In this document: positions 1 to 7,562 of the stretch, one piece after another
How the letters are laid out: the number at the start of each line of letters is the position of its first letter
Position numbering within the stretch: position 1 is the first letter of the stretch
IMG/VR virus record: IMGVR_UViG_3300031886_000037
Location: 1 to 25,351 of that record
Reading direction: 5' to 3' (one strand)
DNA from: a virus
DNA: 25,351 nt
The notes under the pieces: model-generated
Database searches by the model: none
The model's input: only the letters and a program-made list of their open reading frames with translations
What the model was told of the DNA's origin: nothing
Program-made: the position numbers and the translations under genes

Positions 1-3000
1 TTATCCGCAAACAATCGTCGAAGATAATCCGAACCATGACCACCCCGGCCCGTCACTTCGGCCACGCCATCCTTCATTTGCTTGAGGGTAAGCTTCTTTT
101 CCTTAACCCCCTTACTGAGGGTTTCGGGTTTCGCCCCGCCCCGCAAATCCTTCGATCGTCTCAACAAGGCCCGAAGATCGTCCATGCGATGACCCGAAGT
201 CCCGTGTTTGCCAAAGACTGCTTCCGCAAGCCCCTCGATCTCAGGAAGTAGTTCTTCCCTTATTATTCGGCCGAAAATTTTCGAGGCTGGGGTCTGCTCC
301 AAGAATTTCGTAAAGTCTTCGGACTCGTCCGACGTCCATGCGTATTCGCCTTCCGTCTCTTTTTTAGCGACAAACGGACTTTGGCCCAACCCCGGTCGAT
401 ACTTTATCCATTTCTCAACCATGCGGGCCGACAATTCAGTCATCGCCCAATCGGCAAAGGTTTCCCGGTCCTTCTTCTTACCCGCAAGCAAATCACCCCC
501 CGCGTCGGCCTCTCCACCATAAGGATAATGGGAAATGACCTTGATCCTCCCCTCCCTGGTGGTCAAAACCATCCGCATGGGTTTGTTCTTCTTCTTCAGG
601 CCGGATTTCAGAATTCTCAGATTTGCCCCGAATCCGATTACCTTATTGCCAAGATCGAACGGCAACGCCACGTGGTCCTCTCCCTTCTCGATCGTCTTGA
701 GAATGTTCTTCCATCCCTCGTTTTCCCAAAAGGACTTGACCTTTAACTCATCAAGGGGCGTGTCGATCGGATCCTCAAGATCGGTGGACGGGTTCTCCGG
801 AGCATCCGGGTTTTTAGCGTCGTGCCTCCTGACGAGCTCGGCATCGAGCTCTTCCACTCCCCACTCGGTCCTTCCCCACAAATCTTCGTCACTATGGAGA
901 TCTATAAGGTCGTCCTCGCTGACTTCGGAAAGTTTTTGCTTGGAAACTCTCTCGACCAACGAGACCCACCAGGGAACGATCTTACTAACGGGTTCGGCCG
1001 GGGGCTCGGGTGCACCCTTTTCGATCTCTGCTTTTTTCCACAGGTTGTGCAGATCGTAAATAAAGTCCAAGAAACTATCGAAAGTTTGATCCCCCAGAAC
1101 TCTCGTCAAAGCTTGTTTAGGGGTGGGCCGAACCCCGGGCATTTGCAAATTATCGATCAATTCAAGCTCGGATTCGCTTGGTACAAACGGACCCGTTGAA
1201 TGCTGATATGGGACACCGCGCCCAATTTTTTGTGTGGTTGACTTGGCCTCGGATGGCTCGAACGAAATTTGGACCGAACCTACGGTCGTCCTGAAGTCCA
1301 CCTTTATGCTCCCCGGGAAAGCCAGGCTCAAGGCAGGCTGACTCCTGTTTACATACTCCTTTTTGAAATCCTCCCGACTAACGGGTTCCAATCGCCCCCG
1401 GGTCTCGTAGGGAGCCTCCACTCCTTCGGCCGGGGGCTCGGGCAATACATCTTTCCCGCTTGGCTTGCCACGCTCGATCAGTTCCTTGAATTCCTCCGTG
1501 CGCGCAATGCCCATGCCAAGCACTTGCTTGATCTTCTGGGTAATGAGTTTGTAATCCGAAGTAACTGCGAAGAAGTCCTGGTCGTATGCTTCCAGGGCAT
1601 CGTTGAGGCTCTTCCCGTCGAGAAGTTCCTTGGCGACCTCCTCGGGCAGATCGAACCCCTTGACCAGGTTCTTTGCTTCGGTTCTTGTCAAATCCCTGCT
1701 TAATCCAAGGTGCGGTTGATCGAATATCATGTCGAAAATTTCGCCCCAATCGGCTTCCTCACCCAAATCTTCGGTCAAACCCAATTCTTCGGCCGCGCTT
1801 TGCATTGCTCTTGCTTTGTATTTGTTCGATGCGGTACGGGCCAGGGCGGTGTCCGTGGAAACTATGGCATCCGGTTTGTTTGTACGGATTACCTTGATCA
1901 ACTCTTTTCCCCGATCGGATCCCGGGTCCACTCCCAACAAATGAAAGCGTTGCCAATATTCCGGGATCACTCCCGTTTGGAACATTTCGTTCAGCTCGGC
2001 CCCATCCACGCGCGACAAATTGCCGGGGATTCCCAGAACTAGATTCGCCCCCTGCTCCTTTACCACATACCGGTATGCATCCTGATCGGGCATGTTGTGG
2101 ACCATATTGCCGTCCTCGTCCTTCCACTGAAACTTGCCCCCGGGCTTTTCCCTTTGCAGAACGTGCATGAAGGTCACTCCCTTGACCGACGGAAGTTCAG
2201 TAATGAAAGTCTGAAGGGCCTCGAATGAAACAAATGCGCTCGGTGCCGGAGCCTTTGCGCCCTTACCCCCAAGGAACTGAGTTATCGTTCCTTGATTGTC
2301 GAGCATATCGGGCAACACGATTACCAATTGCTTCGGATCGGCCCCCGCTTCGATCAAGTCATTTACCCGTTTTGTCAGGCTGGCAAAACCATTCTCCCGT
2401 TCCTTCTCCATTTGGCCAGGCTTGTACAGACCATGCTCGATGAATACCTTCTTTCCCGCCTTGGTTTGCTCGACGACCAGGCCGGTCATCTGCTCGCTCA
2501 AATCCTTGTTTATCCTGATCCCAAGACTCCCGCCCGCATCCGTTGCAACCCGCGCATCCCGAGGAGTCGATTCCAGACCCGACACGAAATTCATTCCCGG
2601 ATCGACCTCCGTCGAAACTTCCGTAAACGGATCGGCCGGTGGCGTAGGCTCGACGGGTGGTTCGGCCGGTGGCGTAGGCTCGACGGGTGGTTCGGCCGGT
2701 GGCGTAGGCTCGACGGGTGGTTCGGCCGGTGGCGTAGGCTCGACGGGTGGTTTTGGTTGGCCAGGTGGTTCGGCCGGTGGCCCAGGCTCGACGGGTGGTT
2801 TCGGTTCGGCCGGTGGGCCGGGTTCGGCAGGTGGCGGTTCGACCTCGGCATCTCTCGGGCCGGGCCGTTGTTGCTTTAAGTTTGTCGGTTTGGCTCTGAC
2901 AATTATGTCCTGCAACCTTCCGCGAATAAGAGGGACAAGTTCGGTCCACACCCTTGGGTTTCTTACTTCTACCTTAAAACCCCCTCCCTTCGTGCTTGCC

Positions 3001-4628
3001 AGTTTGATGTCACCAACAGAGCCACCCACTTCTTTGGCAACGAGTGGCAACATTTCCGATATAATCATGTCCTGAAGAATTTCTTGCTCCCTGACGTTCA
3101 AGGGTTCGCCCTTCCAATGCTTTTCGATGGCCCTTGTTTGTTCACTTGTAGAAGTTTTTTGCGTCCTTCGACTAGTATCTCGGATTAGTTTTTCAAACTT
3201 CTCAGGTGTACCAAAATTCTCAGCCCAATATTCGTGCTTCTTGTAGAAAATATTTTGCATCAACTTGGACTTGCCCACCTTGTGGATCGCCTCGCCCAAT
3301 ACCATGAAGGCCGGAATGTCCACGCCCAGAGCCATCGACTCCTTTTGCAGTTTGTCCCCCCAATAGCTTTCGTCTATCCGTTGCGCTCCCGCAAGGCCCG
3401 GTTCCTGATGCGCCAGGGAATAGGTCGTCGCTCCCCCGCCCGTAACCAAGGCCCGTTGACCTAGATTTGGTACGAACCCGGCCGACTTTCCACCCATGAC
3501 CTTTCCAAGGCCGGTTGATTGGGAGATTTTCGGAAATCCCGCAAGGCCGTATCTCCCCATGAGATTTTTCATCCCCGAAGCGCCCGCCTGATAAACCATC
3601 GCTCCGGGCATCGGAATTTTCAATCCCTTCGGCCCGGGAATACTAAAGAAAGTTAAAAGAGCCCCACCGAATTCTCCTGCGGATTCGGTCCAAGCGTTTT
3701 CACCGACCCCCGGTGGGCGTTCATATCCCTTGATGTAATTATTAAAAGGAATGAAGGCCCCATAGGCCGCGCGTTCGTTCTTCTCATAATCTGAAAAATT
3801 TTGTCCGTCTCCCCTCATTACCGGCTCGGCCATCGAGTGTTGCGACCCCGTCCAGTATTTATCCAATCCCGACTCCATAGCGAACGTGTCGAGGTTCATC
3901 TTGAACGCGCTTGCGAATCCACGAACGACCGACTGCGGTAAAAGGAGTGGTTCGCCTACGGCCCAATCTTCTCTCCAGGCGCTTGGGAACGGATTGTTGT
4001 CCGGATCCTCCTCATGGCGATCGAACTGTTCCCATCCCTTCCTCGCCTTGTCGGCATAATCGGAAGAATGTTCATCCCAATACTTTGCATAGACCGGGTC
4101 CATCTTCAAATACTTCGACCATTGACCGAGTACGCCTAGCAATTCGTTTTTTTCAGCTTCGTCCAGGGGCTTCTCATTGAGATCAGGGCGATAATTCACC
4201 GCGGTGGTTCCCAATGGCAACGGCCGTTGAGTATCGTATGCCTTGAGCTTTTGGATTTCCCTGTCCACCCACTCGGCCCCCTTTTTCGCGTTCTCGTCGC
4301 TTATCTCATCAAGCTCAAACTTTCCCTCGGCGAACATCCTGGCAACCCGGGCCCCCGGATGCGATCCATTGCGGGCCGGATCGATTATGGTTTTCAGAAA
4401 ACTCGCAGGAGTCGGATTATCAACCAAACCCTCTCCAATTTCAAACCCCCCCCAACTATTTGTGTAATTAGTGTACTCATCGAGGGTTTCGTCCACCGCA
4501 GGCCCGGATGCCCATTGATCTAGCTCGGTATCGAAGGATTCCTGATCATTTGTACGCTCCTGCGCCCACGCATCTAGCTCGGCCCCGAAGGCCTCCTGTT
4601 CGGGGCTTAATGCATCGGGATCGGACAT
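1..4628 (-). CDS. Giant multidomain virion (polyvalent-type) protein, 3'-truncated by window edge
   Basis: The frame from the ATG at 4628 stays open to base 1, giving 1542 complete codons with the stop outside the window. An in-frame TAG lies at 4644-4646, so 4628 is the first ATG. It sits one base after the stop of the preceding gene and has no clear Shine-Dalgarno site, suggesting reinitiation. Residues 1-590 are mixed helical sequence with a hydrophobic patch (AGEFGGALLTFFSIPGPKG). Residues about 597-667 are a Pro/Glu linker. Residues about 705-940 look like a TIM barrel: IEHGLYK (E731), VLPDML (D774), HLLGVDPG (896-903) and IVSTDTALAR (D926) line up by eye with tRNA-guanine transglycosylase motifs, but no zinc cysteines follow. 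PEPPAE linkers near 1064 and 1208 separate further unrecognised regions. Position and size suggest an ejected internal protein. The open frame is certain; the domain call is tentative. Confidence 0.9.
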   Translation of the reverse strand, partial: MSDPDALSPEQEAFGAELDAWAQERTNDQESFDTELDQWASGPAVDETLDEYTNYTNSWGGFEIGEGLVDNPTPASFLKTIIDPARNGSHPGARVARMFAEGKFELDEISDENAKKGAEWVDREIQKLKAYDTQRPLPLGTTAVNYRPDLNEKPLDEAEKNELLGVLGQWSKYLKMDPVYAKYWDEHSSDYADKARKGWEQFDRHEEDPDNNPFPSAWREDWAVGEPLLLPQSVVRGFASAFKMNLDTFAMESGLDKYWTGSQHSMAEPVMRGDGQNFSDYEKNERAAYGAFIPFNNYIKGYERPPGVGENAWTESAGEFGGALLTFFSIPGPKGLKIPMPGAMVYQAGASGMKNLMGRYGLAGFPKISQSTGLGKVMGGKSAGFVPNLGQRALVTGGGATTYSLAHQEPGLAGAQRIDESYWGDKLQKESMALGVDIPAFMVLGEAIHKVGKSKLMQNIFYKKHEYWAENFGTPEKFEKLIRDTSRRTQKTSTSEQTRAIEKHWKGEPLNVREQEILQDMIISEMLPLVAKEVGGSVGDIKLASTKGGGFKVEVRNPRVWTELVPLIRGRLQDIIVRAKPTNLKQQRPGPRDAEVEPPPAEPGPPAEPKPPVEPGPPAEPPGQPKPPVEPTPPAEPPVEPTPPAEPPVEPTPPAEPPVEPTPPADPFTEVSTEVDPGMNFVSGLESTPRDARVATDAGGSLGIRINKDLSEQMTGLVVEQTKAGKKVFIEHGLYKPGQMEKERENGFASLTKRVNDLIEAGADPKQLVIVLPDMLDNQGTITQFLGGKGAKAPAPSAFVSFEALQTFITELPSVKGVTFMHVLQREKPGGKFQWKDEDGNMVHNMPDQDAYRYVVKEQGANLVLGIPGNLSRVDGAELNEMFQTGVIPEYWQRFHLLGVDPGSDRGKELIKVIRTNKPDAIVSTDTALARTASNKYKARAMQSAAEELGLTEDLGEEADWGEIFDMIFDQPHLGLSRDLTRTEAKNLVKGFDLPEEVAKELLDGKSLNDALEAYDQDFFAVTSDYKLITQKIKQVLGMGIARTEEFKELIERGKPSGKDVLPEPPAEGVEAPYETRGRLEPVSREDFKKEYVNRSQPALSLAFPGSIKVDFRTTVGSVQISFEPSEAKSTTQKIGRGVPYQHSTGPFVPSESELELIDNLQMPGVRPTPKQALTRVLGDQTFDSFLDFIYDLHNLWKKAEIEKGAPEPPAEPVSKIVPWWVSLVERVSKQKLSEVSEDDLIDLHSDEDLWGRTEWGVEELDAELVRRHDAKNPDAPENPSTDLEDPIDTPLDELKVKSFWENEGWKNILKTIEKGEDHVALPFDLGNKVIGFGANLRILKSGLKKKNKPMRMVLTTREGRIKVISHYPYGGEADAGGDLLAGKKKDRETFADWAMTELSARMVEKWIKYRPGLGQSPFVAKKETEGEYAWTSDESEDFTKFLEQTPASKIFGRIIREELLPEIEGLAEAVFGKHGTSGHRMDDLRALLRRSKDLRGGAKPETLSKGVKEKKLTLKQMKDGVAEVTGRGGHGSDYLRRLFAD
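1425..1442 (-). repeat. Dispersed copy of the PPAE linker DNA (second copy at 993-1010)
   Basis: The 18-base string ttcggccgggggctcggg occurs identically at 1425-1442 and 993-1010, both in the same reading frame of the giant gene and both encoding PEPPAE. The motif matches the PPAEP core of the tandem repeat near 2632-2840. All three sites fall between blocks of ordinary globular sequence, so they look like copies of one linker cassette. Confidence 0.85.
2632..2751 (-). repeat. Four perfect 30-bp tandem repeats encoding a Pro/Glu linker
   Basis: The plus-strand unit tcggccggtggcgtaggctc plus ten more bases is repeated four times without mismatch (2632-2661, 2662-2691, 2692-2721, 2722-2751). 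Degenerate copies follow at 2770-2799 and from 2806. The unit is exactly ten codons and reads PVEPTPPAEP on the minus strand within the giant gene. Copy-number change would lengthen or shorten the linker in ten-residue steps without a frameshift. Confidence 0.97.
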
Positions 4629-4629
4629 A

Positions 4630-5949
4630 TTACTTAATCGAAGCTAAGAAATCCAGTACCTGCTTCTTAGTCAGATCACCCTGCTTTTCCAATTGCTTCA
4701 ATACCCTCACGACTCCGGCCGGATCACCGGCAACCAAATCCTTTAATTGTTGAGTAGGCGCGCCTTGGGCATCGAAATAATCATCGAACTTGACGGCAAC
4801 CGGTGTGGCCGGGGCCTGGGCTTGCGGTTGCGGTTGGGGCTTGGGCTTGGTCGGGCGATGGGCGCCAATGAGCCTGTTGTTCTCCTTGAGTTCGTCGGTA
4901 AGGGATTTCATCTTATTGTTCCACTCTGGCGAGGCGGGATTAACGGTTGAATCTGGCCTCCGCATTCGGTCCATCTGCTCCCGAATCTCCTTATTTCTTA
5001 ACTTGTAGCTCGCGATGTCCTCGGCCGTATGGGCGCTTGGTGGCTTTTCGCCCCCCGGCACGGGTGTTACCTCTTTCGTTGTTTTGTTTACAAACACCTG
5101 GCTTCCGTCAGGCAGAGTAGTCAGTTGTATGTGGCTCGATCCACCACTACCGCTCCCGGGTCTTGATAACATTTTAAAATTCGCGCCCGGAGGACCAACT
5201 AAGGCATCTGCCACGCCATCGCCATCCGCGTCATGGCTCACAATCATACTCGGATCGAAGGGCGGGGCCTTGTCAGGAACTGGGGTTGGTGGCATTCCTC
5301 CCCCTGTCATCATGTTCACTGATCGCCAATCTTTCCAGGTTTTACCGGGAACCCGCACGGGATCGACCCGCATGGGCCCTAGGTTTCTCATCTTTTGCTT
5401 CATGCCATAGTAGGCATTCATCATGTTCGAGTTTGGATCCATGCCCATCGACTTGGCCACCTTTTGGACGTTCTGTTCGGTCCACTTGATGGCCTTCCCG
5501 TCGTCGTCCGTGGCCGTGGAACGATTTACGAAATTGATTAGCCTGAGAGCGTTATCCTGATCCTTTTGAGCTTGGGCCTTTTGCTCCTGCGCTTTTCGCG
5601 CCTGTTCCATCCTTTGCCGAGTTTCTTCCATTTCGAGCATCTTTTGCTCGTTTACCTTGATCTCGCGACTCGCATTTAACCACCCCTCCAACTGGCCTAC
5701 ACTCATCACGGATGCCTGGCCCTGGGGAAGACCATGCAGGGTCGCCTCGGTCTTGGCGCTATCGAACCTCTTCTTGAGCGCCTGATCGGCTTCCTTCACT
5801 ACGCGCTCCCGTTCCTTCTCCTTGACGTCCCTGTCCTTCTTCGCATCAAGAATCTGCTGTGCCTTGTTTTCGTTTTGCGAGCGCAAGTTCGCGTAAGGCA
5901 TGGGTGAAGTCGGATGAAACCCGGCTCCTCTGAGTGGTGTCGTAGGCAT
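4630..5949 (-). CDS. Internal virion protein candidate with coiled coil and a calcium-loop motif
   Basis: 439 residues. I do not recognise a named family. Residues 22-135 are strongly charged and rich in Lys, Glu, Gln and Ala, typical of a long helix or coiled coil. Residues 240-248 read DADGDGVAD, the DxDxDGxxD pattern of calcium-binding loops (thrombospondin type-3, dockerin or EF-hand-like). Residues 367-383 are a Pro/Gln linker (KPKPQPQPQAQAP) before a short helical C-terminus. It lies between two other large helical proteins after the tail genes, where T7-like phages place ejected internal core proteins; this position is the main basis for the role. The start ATG is preceded by AAGGAATAACA, a usable Shine-Dalgarno site, and follows the previous stop by two bases. 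Confidence 0.85.
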   Translation of the reverse strand: MPTTPLRGAGFHPTSPMPYANLRSQNENKAQQILDAKKDRDVKEKERERVVKEADQALKKRFDSAKTEATLHGLPQGQASVMSVGQLEGWLNASREIKVNEQKMLEMEETRQRMEQARKAQEQKAQAQKDQDNALRLINFVNRSTATDDDGKAIKWTEQNVQKVAKSMGMDPNSNMMNAYYGMKQKMRNLGPMRVDPVRVPGKTWKDWRSVNMMTGGGMPPTPVPDKAPPFDPSMIVSHDADGDGVADALVGPPGANFKMLSRPGSGSGGSSHIQLTTLPDGSQVFVNKTTKEVTPVPGGEKPPSAHTAEDIASYKLRNKEIREQMDRMRRPDSTVNPASPEWNNKMKSLTDELKENNRLIGAHRPTKPKPQPQPQAQAPATPVAVKFDDYFDAQGAPTQQLKDLVAGDPAGVVRVLKQLEKQGDLTKKQVLDFLASIK

Positions 5950-5951
5950 TG

Positions 5952-7556
5952 TTATTCCTTCTTTTTAAGCTTTTCGTAATCTTCGATCATATCCATGACG
6001 TTGCCCGTCGTGACCTGAGTCTCACCGAGTTTGGTGGACAAGCTCGGATCATTGGCGTAGTTGAGCAAATCGCTCGCATAATTTTGTTGCGCCACTCCGG
6101 CCCCGTAACCGGTCGTCGGATCGGCAAGCAGGGCCCCGGACGGCCGGCCCGTGCGGTTGTAATCCTGGCTTACTTGTTGAGCGCCCGTATTCAACCCGTA
6201 CACGGAAGTCGGACTAACCGTGTTCGCATTGACCAGGTTGGACAAGGAACCCAGTTTGTTGGCCTGTTGGGCCTCGTAGTTCATCGCCTGGGTCTGCCTG
6301 TTCTGTAGCGTTCGTTCGTAATCTCCGGTCATTTGCCTGGCGAACCTCTGCGGGCCTCCCGCAAGCAACCCGCCCTGCTTGGCCAAGCTCGGGGCCATCC
6401 CGCCAAGAAACTTGTCCCGTTGGGCCTGAAAGTAGGTATCCGAATGATCCCCGCCCTTTGCCAGTTCTCCGTATATGCTCTCTCTGAGCATTGAATTGTT
6501 CTCGTCGCCCATCATCCGATCGGCCAGGCCCATGATCTTTTTCTGCCCGGCGCTCCTGAAATCGTCCTCTACGAAACCAAGGCCACCCTCTTCCTCCGGC
6601 CTGTACAAATTGCTCGCGCTTTCCAATCTTGACGAAAGCAATTGGTTTTCGGCTCCGACCTGGGAAATTCTTCCCCTCAAGTCCCTTGATGCCGGATCGG
6701 TCGGGTTGGATTGCATGTAACCTTGCAACCATCCGCTCGGGGTCAGGTTCGGATCATTCGCCTTGGCCTGGGCGAACTTGTCGGCCAGTTCGGGATACTT
6801 GTCGAACATTTCGGCCGTCGGATCCCCGAAGAGTTCCTGGTATCTCTGAAACCCCTCGATGTCCGTCATCTGGGGCTGAATATTCCTTTGCGTATCCACG
6901 ACCTCGGGCAATACTTCGTTGTATGCCCTGGTCATGTCCTTCATGTTTTGAACCGGATCCGAGCTCGGGGCCTGGTCGTCGTCCCCGAACCAAGTGTCCC
7001 ACAAATCCACGCCCGCCTTCAGACCGGCCGTCCCGATCGCGCTCCACATGAGGTATTCCTTCGCCTTGTCCATGGTCGAAGGGTCAGGTGTCTTGCCCGC
7101 CTCCAAATCGGCTTGCGCGACAGTAAGCAAGCCATCCATTTCCTTGCGTATGCCGTTGTTGGTTTCAATGAGATTGAGGTTGTTGCTGTAGGTCTGTTCA
7201 GCAGTGTTTATATCCGACTGAATTCTGGCCTTGTCCTTCTCGTCGGTGGTCTTGCTTTGTTCGCCCTGCAATCGCATTATTTCCTGCTGAAGGCTCAGGT
7301 TTTTGTCCTTAATCAGGGCAGTCTGTGTGGCGTGGTCCTTTTGGGCCTGAACCAATGAGTTGGTTATTGTTTCCCGGTACTTTTCGGCCGTGTCATATTG
7401 CAGGCTCCCTTCCTTTGATTCTTCGGCTTGCTTCTTGGCCGTCTCAAGGGCCTGACTTAGCTCGTTGATTTTCGCATGAATATTGCCCGTGTTTATGCTT
7501 GAGCCCCCGGACCAACTTCCGCTTGAACCTCCCGTACTTGTACTCGTAGATGCCAT
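5952..7556 (-). CDS. Internal virion protein candidate, coiled-coil rich
   Basis: 534 residues, no family recognised. The N-terminus is a Ser/Thr/Gly-rich low-complexity tail (residues 1-22). It is followed by a long Gln/Glu/Lys-rich helical stretch to about residue 150 that should form a coiled coil. A short Trp-containing segment (YLMWSAIGTAGLKAGVDLW) comes next, then a helical Ala/Gln/Asn-rich remainder ending in a charged tail (DYEKLKKKE). There is no signal peptide and no cysteine. GGAGGATAAACAAAT before the ATG gives a strong ribosome site that also contains the stop of the upstream gene. Together with its neighbours it probably forms the internal core or ejection proteins. The coding call is secure; the role is inferred from position and composition. 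Confidence 0.87.
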   Translation of the reverse strand: MASTSTSTGGSSGSWSGGSSINTGNIHAKINELSQALETAKKQAEESKEGSLQYDTAEKYRETITNSLVQAQKDHATQTALIKDKNLSLQQEIMRLQGEQSKTTDEKDKARIQSDINTAEQTYSNNLNLIETNNGIRKEMDGLLTVAQADLEAGKTPDPSTMDKAKEYLMWSAIGTAGLKAGVDLWDTWFGDDDQAPSSDPVQNMKDMTRAYNEVLPEVVDTQRNIQPQMTDIEGFQRYQELFGDPTAEMFDKYPELADKFAQAKANDPNLTPSGWLQGYMQSNPTDPASRDLRGRISQVGAENQLLSSRLESASNLYRPEEEGGLGFVEDDFRSAGQKKIMGLADRMMGDENNSMLRESIYGELAKGGDHSDTYFQAQRDKFLGGMAPSLAKQGGLLAGGPQRFARQMTGDYERTLQNRQTQAMNYEAQQANKLGSLSNLVNANTVSPTSVYGLNTGAQQVSQDYNRTGRPSGALLADPTTGYGAGVAQQNYASDLLNYANDPSLSTKLGETQVTTGNVMDMIEDYEKLKKKE

Positions 7557-7562
7557 ATTTGT

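Noticed and set aside
2632-2840. Regular 30-bp repeats as a CRISPR array
   Set aside because: The copies are head-to-tail without unique spacers and encode an in-frame Pro/Glu linker of the giant gene.
2296-3075. Long plus-strand frame (259 residues, Gly/Ser-rich) over the tandem repeats
   Set aside because: It is an antisense shadow of the giant gene; its length comes from the repeats and the protein is low-complexity.
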